Source: Acidimicrobiales bacterium
GTDB taxonomy: Bacteria; Actinomycetota; Acidimicrobiia; Acidimicrobiales; VFJN01
NCBI GenBank assembly: GCA_030681555.1
Contig: JAUXRW010000076.1
Span: 1-47,926, forward strand
DNA: 47,926 nucleotides
Reading direction: 5' to 3'
Shown: piece after piece, positions 28,112-37,186 of the stretch
How positions within the stretch are numbered: the stretch's first letter is position 1
Layout of the letters: each line of letters begins with the position of its first letter
Translations under genes and position numbers: made by a program
Notes under the pieces: generated by a model
The model's input: only the letters and a program-made list of their open reading frames with translations
The model's database searches: none
What the model was told of the DNA's origin: nothing

Positions 28112-29101
28112 CTACAGGTCGTCCGGGTGGTCGCGGAGCCACTGGGCCGTGAGGCGGGTGCCCTCGGCCAGGCTGTACGGGAGGTCGCCGCAGAGCGCTC
28201 GCAGCGGCTCCATGGGGAACACCGTCTCGGTGAGGATGTTCCGGAGCCGGTACGAGCTGAGCGGCGGGTGGTCCACCCCGACCAGCTTGAGGGCGTCGCC
28301 CCCGCAGGCCAGCAGGCGCAGGACGCCGAGCGGCACCTCCCGAACGCCCCGTCGTCCGAACTCGGCTGCGATGATCTGTGCCCACTCGTAGATGGGGTAG
28401 GCCTCGTAGTCGGCGAGGTACACGACCCGACCGTGGATCGCCTCGGCCGGAGCCTCCACGATCCGCTCCAGCTGGTGCACGGCGTTGCCCACGTAACCGA
28501 ACGACTTCCGGATCCGTACGCCGCGGGGGTGGAGGTAGCGGCCCTTCTGGACGGTCCGGAAGAAGGCGCTGTACAACTCGCCGAACCACGGGCCCCAGAT
28601 CGAGGTGGGCCGTAGCAGGATCCACGTGAAGGCATCGCCGGCCTCGGCCCGGACGATCTCCTCCCCGATGACCTTGCTCTCGCCGTAGGGGTTCGGGGGG
28701 CGATAGTCGAGGTCGTGGGCAGGGAGCCGCCCGGGCGTCGAGACGAGCTGCGAAGAGCCGAACAGCACTCGCTGCACTGCCGGCGTGGCCTTCGCCGCGT
28801 CGACCACGTGGCGCACGCCATCGGCGTTCACGCGGTAGTCGTCGAGGCTGTCGCCGCCGAGATCCGTGCGCGCCCCGAGGTGGACGATCACCTCGGGGGC
28901 GAAGTCGGTGACCGTGCGCAGGACGGCGCCGGCGTCGAGCAGGTCAGTCGGTCGCCACCGGTCCGCGTGGCCGTGGTTCCGGGGTGCGACGACGTCGAGG
29001 TTGCCGACCACGTGCCCCAGCGACGAGAGGTGCTCAACCAGGTTCGTGCCGATGAAGCCTGAGCCCCCCGTCACCAGGATCCGGCTGGGTGCGGTCGTCA
29101 C
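28112..29101 (-). CDS. NAD-dependent epimerase/dehydratase, sugar nucleotide type
   Basis: The 329-residue extended SDR protein opens with ILVTGGSGFIGTNLVEHL and has HLGARTDLGG near 75, FGSSQLVS near 118 and catalytic YGESK near residue 140. LRPTSIWGPWF follows at about 165. It looks like a nucleotide-sugar epimerase or dehydratase of the surface-polysaccharide kind. The substrate is not recognisable. The GTG start overlaps the stop of the upstream GT4 gene as GTGA, so its product probably feeds or follows that transferase. Confidence 0.8.
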   Translation of the reverse strand: MTTAPSRILVTGGSGFIGTNLVEHLSSLGHVVGNLDVVAPRNHGHADRWRPTDLLDAGAVLRTVTDFAPEVIVHLGARTDLGGDSLDDYRVNADGVRHVVDAAKATPAVQRVLFGSSQLVSTPGRLPAHDLDYRPPNPYGESKVIGEEIVRAEAGDAFTWILLRPTSIWGPWFGELYSAFFRTVQKGRYLHPRGVRIRKSFGYVGNAVHQLERIVEAPAEAIHGRVVYLADYEAYPIYEWAQIIAAEFGRRGVREVPLGVLRLLACGGDALKLVGVDHPPLSSYRLRNILTETVFPMEPLRALCGDLPYSLAEGTRLTAQWLRDHPDDL

Positions 29102-30216
29102 GGTGCCGCCGCCTGCTCGTAGACGGCGACCGTCTCTCGGGCCGCCCGGTCCCAGGAGAACCGCTCAGCGTTGCGGTGCCCTCGGGCCACGAGGTCCGCG
29201 CGCACCGCCTCGTCGGTCAGCCCCCGCAACAGCGCGTCGGCGAGCTCGACGACCGACTGGGGGTCGATGAACAGGGCACCGTCACCGGCCACCTCGGGGA
29301 GCGAGGCCGCGGAGGAGCAGACCACAGGCACCCCCAGCGACTGCGCGTCGAGCACGGGCAGGCCGAACCCCTCGTAGAGCGACGGAAACGCGAAGAGGGC
29401 GGCCTGGCCGATGAGCGGTGCCAGGTCGGCGTCGGGCACGAACCCGGTCGTGCGCACGCGCTCGCGCGGACCCGCGTTGTCGACGGCCTGCTCGACCGAC
29501 GAGCCGGGCGGCAGGTGGCCGATCAGGACGAGCTGCGCCTCGACCCGGTCGGCGATCCGGGCGAAGGCCTCCACGAGTCGCGGCAGGTTCTTGCTCGGGC
29601 TGAGGCTGCTGAAGGCGACGACGTACGGCGCACGGATCCGGTGCCGCTCGAGCACCGCCTCGGCATCGGCGGCCGCTCCGCCCGGCCACACTCGTCCGGC
29701 CTCGTGCACGACGCAGACCCGGTCGGCGGGGACGCCGACGTCGGCGACGATCTGCGCCTTCGACGACGTCGAGACGGCGATCACCCGCGCGGCGCGACGC
29801 ACCGACGATCGCACGAACAGGCGCAGGACCAACCGCTTGCCCAGCGGCAGGTGGTCGCGGAACCCCACGTAGATCAGGTCGTGGACGGTGACGACGTGCG
29901 GGCACCGGACGGCGAGAGGCCCCACGTACCCCAGCGAGTGCAGGACGTCCAGCGAGTCCCGCCGGACCAGCCGCGGCAGCTGGAGCTGCTCGAACGCGTA
30001 CCGGCGAGCCCGGCTGGCCGCCCGGACCGGACACGCGACGACCGTCACGTTGGGTGCGGACGGCAGGGCGAGGTCGGCCGACTCCCGGTTGACGTAGACG
30101 ACGTAGTCGTGGTCGGGCGGCAGAGCTGCCAGGCCGCCGAGCAGCGAGACCGCGTACGTCTCCGTCCCGCCAACCACGCCGGGGAGCAGGTACAGAAGGT
30201 TCAGGCCGATGCGCAT
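29098..30216 (-). CDS. GT4-family glycosyltransferase
   Basis: This 372-residue GT-B enzyme starts with MRIGLNLLYLLPGVVGGTETY, where the glycine loop binds the acceptor side. VVTVHDLIYVGFRDH lies near 110. The donor half has VAFSSLSPSKNLPRLVEAF near 212 and FPSLYEGFGLPVLDAQSLG near 290-310, with the E-x7-E acid pair. Donor sugar is unknown; mannosyl or rhamnosyl transfer is common in this clade. ATG 30216 is preferred over an upstream in-frame start because alignment to group 1 enzymes begins there. It lies 22 bases after another GT4 gene. Confidence 0.88.
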   Translation of the reverse strand: MRIGLNLLYLLPGVVGGTETYAVSLLGGLAALPPDHDYVVYVNRESADLALPSAPNVTVVACPVRAASRARRYAFEQLQLPRLVRRDSLDVLHSLGYVGPLAVRCPHVVTVHDLIYVGFRDHLPLGKRLVLRLFVRSSVRRAARVIAVSTSSKAQIVADVGVPADRVCVVHEAGRVWPGGAAADAEAVLERHRIRAPYVVAFSSLSPSKNLPRLVEAFARIADRVEAQLVLIGHLPPGSSVEQAVDNAGPRERVRTTGFVPDADLAPLIGQAALFAFPSLYEGFGLPVLDAQSLGVPVVCSSAASLPEVAGDGALFIDPQSVVELADALLRGLTDEAVRADLVARGHRNAERFSWDRAARETVAVYEQAAAP

Positions 30217-30238
30217 GACAGGGGTGCCCGGCCGTCCG

Positions 30239-31318
30239 TCAGCAGACCGACGCCACGGCGTCACGATAGGCCTGCACCGTGAGCTCGGCCGTGCGGCTCC
30301 AGGTGAAGGTGGCGGCTCGCGCGAGCGCCGAGCTTCGGAGGGCGTGCCGGCGATCGGGGTCGCTCAGCGTGATCCGCAAGGCTTCGGCGATGGCGTCGAC
30401 GTCGAGCGGATCGACGAGCAGCGCGGCGTCGCCCGCCACCTCCGCGGTGGACGTGCCCGCCGACGTCACCACCGCAGCGCCCTGGGCCATCGCCTCGAGC
30501 ACGGGGAGCCCGAACCCCTCGCGCAGGCTGGGATAGCAGACGACGGTCGCCGCCGCGTAGAGCGCGTCGAGGTCCGCACGGGGCACGAAGCCGAGGCGTC
30601 GCGCGCTGGACTCGGGCAGGTCGGCCCACCCCTCGGGGCCGACGAGCACGAGCTCGGCGTCGATGCCCTCCAGGCGGGCGAAGGCCTCGAGCAGCCGGGG
30701 CAGGTTCTTGCGAGGCTCGACCGTGCCGGCGAACAGCACGAACGGGCGTTCCAGGGCGTAGGTGGCACGCACCCGAGCCGCTTCGGAGGGCGGCACGGCG
30801 CGCTGGGAGGTGCCCCAGGGGATGACCCGGAGACGGTCGGCGTCGATGCCGGCCGCCGCGCAGTCGGTACGGGTCGCCTCGGATGGGCAGAGCACCAGCG
30901 CGGCTTCGTCCCGGACGAGGGCAAGGAACCGGTTCGCGACCGACGCCCCCCGGGCCGTGAAGTGGGCGGGCTCGTGCACGAAGTGCAGGTCGTGCACCGT
31001 CGCGACCCACGGAGCGCGCGATGCCGAGGCCACGTGTCCCGTCGCGTGCACGAGGTCGACCGGCCCGGTGGCTCGCTCCACCCGCGGTCGGCGCAGGCGC
31101 TGCCACGAGTCGTACAGCGCGACCCTCGGCAGGGGCAGGGCGCGCACGGCGATGGACGGCTGCCAGGACTGGTCGGGGGCGGCTCGGTGGCGGGCGCTCA
31201 CGCCGATCTGGTCCACGTCGCCCCGCTCGGCGACGGCGGTGACCGTGTCGAGCGCAGCGCGCGCCGTCCCACCGGGCACCCGGTGCCAGCACTGCTCGAG
31301 GGTGACGGCCACTCGCAT
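30239..31318 (-). CDS. GT4-family glycosyltransferase
   Basis: The 359-residue protein is a second GT4 enzyme in the minus-strand run. It opens MRVAVTLEQCWHRVPGGTAR. The acceptor side includes VATVHDLHFVHEPAHF near 106, and the donor side LFAGTVEPRKNLPRLLEAF near 196 and YPSLREGFGLPVLEAMAQG near 268-286. It is closest in layout to the GT4 protein at 20489 (both have GTVEPRK and WADLP/WGTRA segments), so they may use related donors. It starts the operon 31318 to 25291 and is divergent from the GT4 gene at 31376. Confidence 0.87.
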   Translation of the reverse strand: MRVAVTLEQCWHRVPGGTARAALDTVTAVAERGDVDQIGVSARHRAAPDQSWQPSIAVRALPLPRVALYDSWQRLRRPRVERATGPVDLVHATGHVASASRAPWVATVHDLHFVHEPAHFTARGASVANRFLALVRDEAALVLCPSEATRTDCAAAGIDADRLRVIPWGTSQRAVPPSEAARVRATYALERPFVLFAGTVEPRKNLPRLLEAFARLEGIDAELVLVGPEGWADLPESSARRLGFVPRADLDALYAAATVVCYPSLREGFGLPVLEAMAQGAAVVTSAGTSTAEVAGDAALLVDPLDVDAIAEALRITLSDPDRRHALRSSALARAATFTWSRTAELTVQAYRDAVASVC

Positions 31319-31348
31319 CAAGGCTTCGGGAGTCTGGCACGCCGCCGG

Positions 31349-31354
31349 TAGGGT
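31349..31354 (+). promoter_or_regulatory. Candidate -10 box (TAGGGT) before a mini-ORF and GT4 gene
   Basis: TAGGGT is followed by seven bases and an ATG at 31362. That ATG opens a seven-codon frame (METPGCA) that runs past the GTG start of the GT4 gene at 31376. Confidence 0.4.
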
Positions 31355-31361
31355 CCCTCCG

Positions 31362-31385
31362 ATGGAGACGCCCGGGTGCGCCTGA
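31362..31385 (+). CDS. Candidate leaderless mini-ORF before the GT4 gene
   Basis: Seven codons (METPGCA) then TGA at 31383-31385. The frame differs from the GT4 gene and overlaps its first ten bases. It has the promoter-to-ATG spacing seen for full genes here. Whether it is translated is unknown; it may only mark the transcription start. Confidence 0.25.
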   Translation: METPGCA

Positions 31386-32578
31386 CCATCCTCAACCAGT
31401 TCTACGCGCCGGACATCAGCCCCACGGCGCAGATCGCCGCCTCGCTGGCGGAGCACCGCGCGGGGCAGGGCGACGTCGTCACGGTCCTGGCCGGGCGGGC
31501 CGGGTACGTCGAGGGGGCGGCGCCGACGGGGCTCTCCGCGAGCCGGGAGGCGGTTCACGTCCGCCGCGTGTGGACACCGGACCTCGGCAAGTCGTCGGTG
31601 CCGCGGCGCTTGGTCGGCTACCTCTCGTTCCTCGCGGGCGCCGCCGGCCGCGTGCTGCTCCTCCCCCGGCAGGACGTCATCGTGGCAATGACCACACCCC
31701 CGCTCGTGGTGGCCATCGCCCTACTGCACAAGCTGCTCCACCCGTCGACCAAGGTGATCCTCTGGAGCATGGACTGCTATCCCGACGCGGCAGAGCGGTT
31801 CGGCAAGCTGCGTCCCGGTGGGGCCGTCAGCCGCGCGCTGCGCCGCCTCAACCGGTTCGTGTTCCGCCGGCTCCACCACGTCATCGCCCTCGACGGCGCC
31901 ATGGCCACGCTGCTGTTTTCGCAGTACGCCGCAGGCCCCGAGCGGCCGTCGGTGAGCGTGGTGCCGAACTGGGAGCGCCAGGACCGCTTCCCGGCCGGCG
32001 CGGAGGTGGCGCCGTGGGCGGGCTACGAGGAGCTGGGCATCGACGGGCGGACGGTCGTCGTCTACACCGGAAACGCCGGGGTCGGGCACCGGTTCGAGAC
32101 CGTGCTGGAGGCTGCCGCCCTCGTGCAGCACGAGGTGGTCTTCGTGTTCATCGGCGGCGGGGCTCGTCGGGCCGAGCTCGAGCAGGCGGCCGCCGAGCGG
32201 AACCTGGGCAACCTCATGTTCCGCGGGTACGTCTCCGAGGCGGAGGCCCAGGGGGTGATGGCCGGTGCGGACGGGGCGTTGATCACGCTCGACGACCGCT
32301 CGCTGGGGCTGATGAGCCCCTCGAAGCTCCACGCGAACCTCGCGGCCGGCCTGCCCGTCGTCTACGTGGGTCCGGCGGGCAGCAACGTGGACGAGGCGAT
32401 CCACCGGTTCGGCTGCGGCACCAGCCTCCGCGGGGGCGACGTCGAGGGGCTCGTCGCCGCCGTGCGGCGCCTGCGCGAGGACCCCGCGGCCCGGACGCGG
32501 GCCCGGACCGCCTTCGACCAGGCCTACAACGACGCCGTTGCGCTCCCCCAGATCGATCGCATCGTCGACGGGCCCTGA
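31376..32578 (+). CDS. WbuB-like GT4 glycosyltransferase
   Basis: The 400-residue protein resembles WbuB/WcaI-type GT4 enzymes of polysaccharide loci. It opens RLTILNQFYAPDISPTAQIA and has a hydrophobic stretch with VIVAMTTPPLVVAIA near 100-115 and KVILWSMDCYPDAAERFG near 122-140, both characteristic of this group. The donor side has VVYTGNAGVGHRFETVLEAA near 228 and LGLMSPSKLHANLAAGLPVV near 310. Members act on UDP- or dTDP-linked sugars at the membrane. It is the only plus-strand gene between two minus-strand sugar operons. GTG 31376 is the only suitable start before the conserved opening. Confidence 0.87.
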   Translation: MRLTILNQFYAPDISPTAQIAASLAEHRAGQGDVVTVLAGRAGYVEGAAPTGLSASREAVHVRRVWTPDLGKSSVPRRLVGYLSFLAGAAGRVLLLPRQDVIVAMTTPPLVVAIALLHKLLHPSTKVILWSMDCYPDAAERFGKLRPGGAVSRALRRLNRFVFRRLHHVIALDGAMATLLFSQYAAGPERPSVSVVPNWERQDRFPAGAEVAPWAGYEELGIDGRTVVVYTGNAGVGHRFETVLEAAALVQHEVVFVFIGGGARRAELEQAAAERNLGNLMFRGYVSEAEAQGVMAGADGALITLDDRSLGLMSPSKLHANLAAGLPVVYVGPAGSNVDEAIHRFGCGTSLRGGDVEGLVAAVRRLREDPAARTRARTAFDQAYNDAVALPQIDRIVDGP

Positions 32579-32584
32579 GGGCCG

Positions 32585-33523
32585 CTAGAGACCGAGCCGG
32601 GTGCGGAAGTAGGCCGCAGTGCGCTCGAGGCCCTCCCGCAGCTCCACGGTCGGAGCCCAGCCGAGGAGCTCCTGGGCCTTCGTGATGTCCGGCTTGCGCT
32701 GCGTAGGGTCGTCGACGGGGAGCGGCTCGAAGACGAGCTCGCTCGACGACCCGGTGATCTCGAGCACGAGGCTGGCCAGCTCGGCGATGGTGAACTCGTT
32801 CGTGTTCCCGAGGTTCACCGGGCTGTTGACGTCGCTGTCGAGCAGGGCGAGGAACCCGTCGATCTCGTCGTCCACGTACGTGAACGACCGGCTCTGCGTG
32901 CCATCGCCGTTGATCGGGATGGGCTTGTCCTGCAGGGCCTGGACGAGGAACGTCGACACCACCCGACCATCGTCGGGCCGCATCCAGGGGCCGTACGTGT
33001 TGAAGATCCGCACGATCCGAACGTCGAGCCGGTGGTGGCGGTGGTAGGCGGTGGTCATCGCCTCGGCGAACCGCTTCGACTCGTCGTACACGCTCCGGGG
33101 TCCGATGGGGTTGACGTTGCCCCAGTAGGTCTCCGGCTGCGGGTGGACGAGCGGGTCGCCGTACACCTCGCTCGTGGATGCCAGGAAGAAGCGAGCACCC
33201 TTCGCCTTGGCCAGGCCGAGGCAGTTGTGAGTGCCCAGGCTGCCCACCTTCAGGATCTCGATCGGGATCTGCTCGAAGTCCACGGGCGACGCCGGGCTGG
33301 CCAGGTGCATAACGGTATCGACGTTCCCGGGCACCCAGACGTAGTTGCTCACGTCGTGCTCCACGAAGCTGAAGCCGCGGCGCTCGAGGAGCCGCTCGAG
33401 GTTGTCGACGCTGCCGGAAACGAGGTTGTCGAGGGCGACGACCTCGTCGCCACGGTCGAGCAGCCGCTCGCAGAGGTGCGACCCGAGGAAGCCGGCTCCG
33501 CCGGTGACCACGAACCGCGGCAT
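32585..33523 (-). CDS. uxs: UDP-glucuronate decarboxylase (UDP-xylose synthase)
   Basis: This 312-residue extended SDR enzyme converts UDP-glucuronate to UDP-xylose with bound NAD. It has [16 protein letters not shown] at 7-22, [11 protein letters not shown] near 73, [12 protein letters not shown] near 112 and the catalytic YDESK (146-150). The segment [16 protein letters not shown] and the later [13 protein letters not shown] are typical of UXS proteins. The ATG overlaps the ugd stop by one base (TGATG), and ugd makes its substrate, so the two act in sequence. Identification as a decarboxylase and not another SDR is well supported by these motifs and context. Confidence 0.92.
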   Translation of the reverse strand: MPRFVVTGGAGFLGSHLCERLLDRGDEVVALDNLVSGSVDNLERLLERRGFSFVEHDVSNYVWVPGNVDTVMHLASPASPVDFEQIPIEILKVGSLGTHNCLGLAKAKGARFFLASTSEVYGDPLVHPQPETYWGNVNPIGPRSVYDESKRFAEAMTTAYHRHHRLDVRIVRIFNTYGPWMRPDDGRVVSTFLVQALQDKPIPINGDGTQSRSFTYVDDEIDGFLALLDSDVNSPVNLGNTNEFTIAELASLVLEITGSSSELVFEPLPVDDPTQRKPDITKAQELLGWAPTVELREGLERTAAYFRTRLGL

Positions 33524-34794
33524 CAGCTGCGGCCGATGCTGCGGTACTCGAACCCGCGTCGCGTCAGTGCCGGCCGGTCGAGCAGGTTGCGGGCGTCGAC
33601 CACCTTGCGGGCTGCCATGAGCTCAGCGACCTTGTCGAGGTCGAGCCAGCGGAACTCGTCCCACTCGGTCAGGACGACGAGCACCTCAGCGTCCTCGACG
33701 GCGGCGTACGGGTCGCCGACCACCTCGATCCCGTCGAGGGGGCCGTGCACCGCGGGGTCGAAGGCGCGGATGATGGCGCCGCGGGAACGAAGACGGGCAA
33801 GCACGGCCAACGAGGGCGACTCGCGCAGGTCGTCGGTTCGGGCTTTGAACGTGAGCCCCCAGGCGCCCACGCGCGTGCCCTCCACCGAGCCTCCGCACAG
33901 GTCGACGACCTTTTCGGCCACGCGGCTCAGCTGCTCCTCGTTGACCGCGACCACGCCCTTGAGCAGGTCGAAGTCGTAGCCCGCGTCCTCCGCTATACGG
34001 ACCATGGCCCTGGTGTCCTTGGGGAAGCAGCTGCCACCCCAGCCCGGTCCGGGCCGCAGGAACTCGTGGCCGATGCGGCTGTCGTAGCCCATCCCGAGGG
34101 CGACGTCCTTGATGTCCGCGCCCACCGCTTCGCACACAGCGGCGACGGCGTTGATGAAGGAGATCTTCGTTGCCAGGAAGGCGTTGGCGGCGTACTTGAT
34201 CGTCTCGGCCGAGGCTGGGTCGGTGACGATCACCGGCGCCGTGATCCCGATGTAGAGCGAGGCCACCCGCACAGCAGCGGCTTGGTCCTCGGCGCCGATC
34301 ACGATGCGGGCGGGGTTGAGGAAGTCGTGGATGGCCGAGCCCTCGCGCAGGAACTCGGGGTTGGACACCACGCCGACGTCGCTGCGGCCGAGGGCCCGCT
34401 CGACGACGCGGGTGGAGCCGACCGGCACCGTGGACTTGTTGACGACCACGGCCTCGCTCGGCAGGAGCGGCCCGATGTCACGGGCCGCCGCCTCGATGTG
34501 GGAGAGATCGGCGGACCCGTCGAGGCCCTGCGGCGTGGGCACGCAAAGGTAGGCGAACTCGCAGTCCTCGACCGCTGCGGCGGCGCCCACCACGAACTTC
34601 AGGCGACCGCCGTCGATCCCCTCCTTCACGAGGTTGTCGAGGCCCGCCTCCAAGATGGGGACCTCGCCGCGGCTCAGCCGAGCCACCTTGTCCTCGTCGA
34701 TGTCGGCGCAGATCACGTCGTGGCCGATGTGGGCGAAGCAGGCGCCCGTGGTCAGCCCTACGTACCCCGTGCCGATCACCGCGATCTTGCTCAT
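33523..34794 (-). CDS. ugd: UDP-glucose 6-dehydrogenase
   Basis: The 423-residue NAD-dependent enzyme oxidises UDP-glucose twice to UDP-glucuronate. The N-terminal Rossmann motif is GTGYVG (8-13), followed by [12 protein letters not shown] near 88. The catalytic Cys is C256 in [10 protein letters not shown], with K260 nearby, and the C-terminal UDP-binding half has [14 protein letters not shown] near 315-328. Length and spacing are normal. It follows rmlD by 15 bases and overlaps uxs by one base. It provides uronate for uxs and possibly for the GalE-like enzymes in the window. Confidence 0.96.
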   Translation of the reverse strand: MSKIAVIGTGYVGLTTGACFAHIGHDVICADIDEDKVARLSRGEVPILEAGLDNLVKEGIDGGRLKFVVGAAAAVEDCEFAYLCVPTPQGLDGSADLSHIEAAARDIGPLLPSEAVVVNKSTVPVGSTRVVERALGRSDVGVVSNPEFLREGSAIHDFLNPARIVIGAEDQAAAVRVASLYIGITAPVIVTDPASAETIKYAANAFLATKISFINAVAAVCEAVGADIKDVALGMGYDSRIGHEFLRPGPGWGGSCFPKDTRAMVRIAEDAGYDFDLLKGVVAVNEEQLSRVAEKVVDLCGGSVEGTRVGAWGLTFKARTDDLRESPSLAVLARLRSRGAIIRAFDPAVHGPLDGIEVVGDPYAAVEDAEVLVVLTEWDEFRWLDLDKVAELMAARKVVDARNLLDRPALTRRGFEYRSIGRS

Positions 34795-34809
34795 CGTCGA
34801 GGTGCGTCC

Positions 34810-35658
34810 CTATCCCCGTGCGTCCAGCTCGCTGAGAAGCCGGTGGAGGGATTCACGGTAGTGCGGCAGGAGCGGCAAGCCCCCAAGCCGCAGGGCCGCG
34901 TTGTCGAGCACGGAGTTGGCGGGCCGGGGCGCCGGCCGGGGCGGGTCGAGGTCGGCCGTCGTGATGGGCCGGACCTTCCCCGGGTCGTGCCCGGCGGCCT
35001 CGAGGATGTCGCGCACGAAGCCGAACCAGGTGGTGGCGCCCTGGTTGGTGACGTGGAAGATGCCTGGCAGCCGGGCCACCGCGAGACGCCGGATCGCCAC
35101 GGCCAGGTCGGCGGTGAAGGTGGGGCTCCCGTGCTGATCGTCCACGAAGGCCAGCTCCGGCCGATCGGCCAAGCGCAGGACCGTCTTGACCATGTTCCCC
35201 CCGTGGGCCCCGCACACCCAGGCCGTCCGCACGACGGTGGACGCCGGGTCGACCTCCGTCTCGCCGCCCCGCTTCGAGCGGCCGTAGGCGGACACGGGGT
35301 TGGTGGGGTCCCACTCGACGTACGGGGCCGTCTTGGTGCCGTCGAAGACGTAGTCGGTGGACACCTGCACCACGTGGGCTCCCACCCGGCGAGCCGCGTC
35401 GGCCACCCAGCGGACGCCCAGCGCGTTGATCCGCCAGGCCCGGTCAGGATCGGACTCGCAGTCGTCGACGGCGGTCCAGGCGCCGGCGTTCACCACGACG
35501 TCGGGGGCGGTTCCCGTGATGGCCTGGGCGACGGAGTCGCGGTCGCCCAGGTCGAGCGTGCTGCGGTCGCAGGCGACCACCTCGTCGCCGGCCTCCGAGC
35601 ACGTGCGGACGAGGTCGTGGCCGAGCTGCCCGCCCGCTCCCGTGACGAGGACGCGCAT
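34810..35658 (-). CDS. rmlD: dTDP-4-dehydrorhamnose reductase
   Basis: RmlD performs the last step of dTDP-L-rhamnose synthesis, the NAD(P)H reduction of dTDP-4-keto-L-rhamnose. The 282-residue protein has the Rossmann motif VTGAGGQLGHDL, VVVNAGAWTAVDDCE near 58-72, VSTDYVFDG near 100 and the catalytic YGRSK near 124-128. GIFHVTNQGATTWFGF near 210 is a family hallmark. The ATG overlaps the rmlB stop by one base (TGATG). It completes a full rmlACBD set in one operon. Confidence is high because of both motifs and context. Confidence 0.95.
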   Translation of the reverse strand: MRVLVTGAGGQLGHDLVRTCSEAGDEVVACDRSTLDLGDRDSVAQAITGTAPDVVVNAGAWTAVDDCESDPDRAWRINALGVRWVADAARRVGAHVVQVSTDYVFDGTKTAPYVEWDPTNPVSAYGRSKRGGETEVDPASTVVRTAWVCGAHGGNMVKTVLRLADRPELAFVDDQHGSPTFTADLAVAIRRLAVARLPGIFHVTNQGATTWFGFVRDILEAAGHDPGKVRPITTADLDPPRPAPRPANSVLDNAALRLGGLPLLPHYRESLHRLLSELDARG

Positions 35659-36617
35659 CAGGTGCCCGACGTGAGCGGGCGCCACCACCACTCGTTGGCG
35701 CGGTACCAGGCGACCGTGGCCTCGAGGGCCTCCTCGAGGGTGCGCTCCTTGCGCCAGCCAAGGGCAGTGATCTTGGCGATGTCGACCGAGTAGCGACGGT
35801 CGTGGCCGAGCCGGTCCTCGACGTAGTCGACAGACCCCTCGTCCTTCCCCAGCAGGGCCAGGAGCTTGTCGACCAGCGCGCGGTTGGGGGTCTCGTTGCC
35901 GGCGCCGATGTTGTAGATCTCACCGGCCGCGCCCGCGTGGAGCACGAGGTGCACGCCGGCGCAGTGGTCGTCCACGTAGAGCCAGTCGCGCTCGTTGAGG
36001 CCATCGCCGTACAGCGGGATCTTCTTGCCGTCGAGGAGGTTGGTGGTGAAGAGCGGGATGGCCTTCTCGGGGTACTGGTACGGCCCGAAGTTGTTCGTGC
36101 AGCGCGTGACCGTGACGGGGAGCCCGTGCGTGTGGTGGTACGAGAGGGCGATCAGGTCGGAGCCCGCCTTCGAGGCCGAGTAGGGCGACCGGGGCTCGAG
36201 CGGGTCGGCCTCCGTGGAGCTCCCCTCGTCCACCGAGCCGTAGACCTCGTCGGTGCCGATGTGCACGACCCGGTCGATCTCGAGCCGGCGCGCCGTGTCC
36301 ATCACGACGTTCGTGCCGAAGCAGTTGGTGTTGACGAAGTCGTCCGACCCGACGATCGAGCGGTCGACGTGGCTCTCGGCGGCGAAGTGGACCACCGCGT
36401 CGACGCCGGCCATCGCCTCCTCGAGCGTGCCGGGGTCGCAGATGTCACCCTTCACGAACCGGTAGCGCGGGTCGTCGTCGACGTCCTTGAGGGTGGAGAG
36501 GTTCCCCGCGTAGGTGAGGGCGTCGTAGACGACGACCTCATCGTCGGTGTGGGCGAGCACGTAGCGGACGTAGTTCGAGCCGATGAAGCCGGCTCCTCCG
36601 GTGACGAGCTGCTTCAC
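35658..36617 (-). CDS. rmlB: dTDP-glucose 4,6-dehydratase
   Basis: RmlB converts dTDP-glucose to dTDP-4-keto-6-deoxyglucose. The 319-residue protein has TGGAGFIGSNYVRYVL near 6-21, HFAAESHVDRSIVG near 79-92, IGTDEVYGSVDEG near 118 and catalytic YSASK near 147-151. TRCTNNFGPYQYPEKAIPLF near 175 is diagnostic. The GTG at 36617 has AGGAGG six bases upstream and overlaps the rmlC stop as GTGA. It is the best ribosome-binding site in the operon, so rmlB may be translated partly on its own. Confidence 0.96.
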   Translation of the reverse strand: MKQLVTGGAGFIGSNYVRYVLAHTDDEVVVYDALTYAGNLSTLKDVDDDPRYRFVKGDICDPGTLEEAMAGVDAVVHFAAESHVDRSIVGSDDFVNTNCFGTNVVMDTARRLEIDRVVHIGTDEVYGSVDEGSSTEADPLEPRSPYSASKAGSDLIALSYHHTHGLPVTVTRCTNNFGPYQYPEKAIPLFTTNLLDGKKIPLYGDGLNERDWLYVDDHCAGVHLVLHAGAAGEIYNIGAGNETPNRALVDKLLALLGKDEGSVDYVEDRLGHDRRYSVDIAKITALGWRKERTLEEALEATVAWYRANEWWWRPLTSGT

Positions 36618-37186
36618 GTTGCGCCTCCTGCCAGATCGGCCAGCCCGGGTGCATCGCGGTCCTTCTCCGAGATCTGCCGGCGATCGGCCAGGTCGATAGG
36701 CAGGGGCCAGTCGATCCCGAGGGCCGGGTCGAGCGGGGTGCACGCGACCCCGGCCATGCCCGGCGCCCACTCCTGGTCGAAGCAGTAGAGGTACTGCGTG
36801 CTCTCCGGGCCCGTCGCCTGGAACCCGTTGCCGACCCCCTTCGGCACGAGCACCTGGGTGCCCGGCACGAGCCGGATCGTGACGATCTTGCCGAACGACG
36901 ACGAACCGGGGCGGAGGTCGACGTAGGCGCCGAACGCCTCTCCGGCGACGACAGCGACCAGCTTGTTCATGTCCTCGCCGTGCAGGCCCCGCAACCCGCC
37001 CCGGCGGGTCTCGGTGACGTTGACCTGGAGCCACGGGCCGAGGGAAGGGAGGCCGGCGCCGACGAAGGCCGACTCCCGGTAGAACTCGCGCACCGTGCCG
37101 CGTTCGTCGGTGACCTGCTTCATCGTGATCTCGAAGAGCCCGTCGATGGCGGTCGGCCGAACGTGGAAGTCGATGATGGTCGTCAC
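36614..37186 (-). CDS. rmlC: dTDP-4-dehydrorhamnose 3,5-epimerase (variant)
   Basis: The 190-residue cupin-type epimerase inverts C3 and C5 of dTDP-4-keto-6-deoxyglucose. The segment RRGGLRGLHGEDMNKLVAVV keeps the catalytic His of the LRGLH motif and the following Lys. The usual FAHGF or LGHGF motif reads VGNGF, with Asn in place of His. The C-terminal PLDPALGIDWP keeps the Asp/Trp region. Context (rmlA before, rmlB after, both with GTGA overlaps) makes RmlC function likely, although a related 3-epimerase or 5-epimerase is possible. GTG 37186 is the coupled start. Confidence 0.87.
   Translation of the reverse strand: MTTIIDFHVRPTAIDGLFEITMKQVTDERGTVREFYRESAFVGAGLPSLGPWLQVNVTETRRGGLRGLHGEDMNKLVAVVAGEAFGAYVDLRPGSSSFGKIVTIRLVPGTQVLVPKGVGNGFQATGPESTQYLYCFDQEWAPGMAGVACTPLDPALGIDWPLPIDLADRRQISEKDRDAPGLADLAGGAT

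Noticed and set aside
32565-32585. GGCCC-TGA-GGGCC hairpin at the end of the GT4 gene
   Set aside because: The five-pair stem is short, has a three-base loop holding the stop codon, and lacks a T tract; in this GC content it is not convincing.
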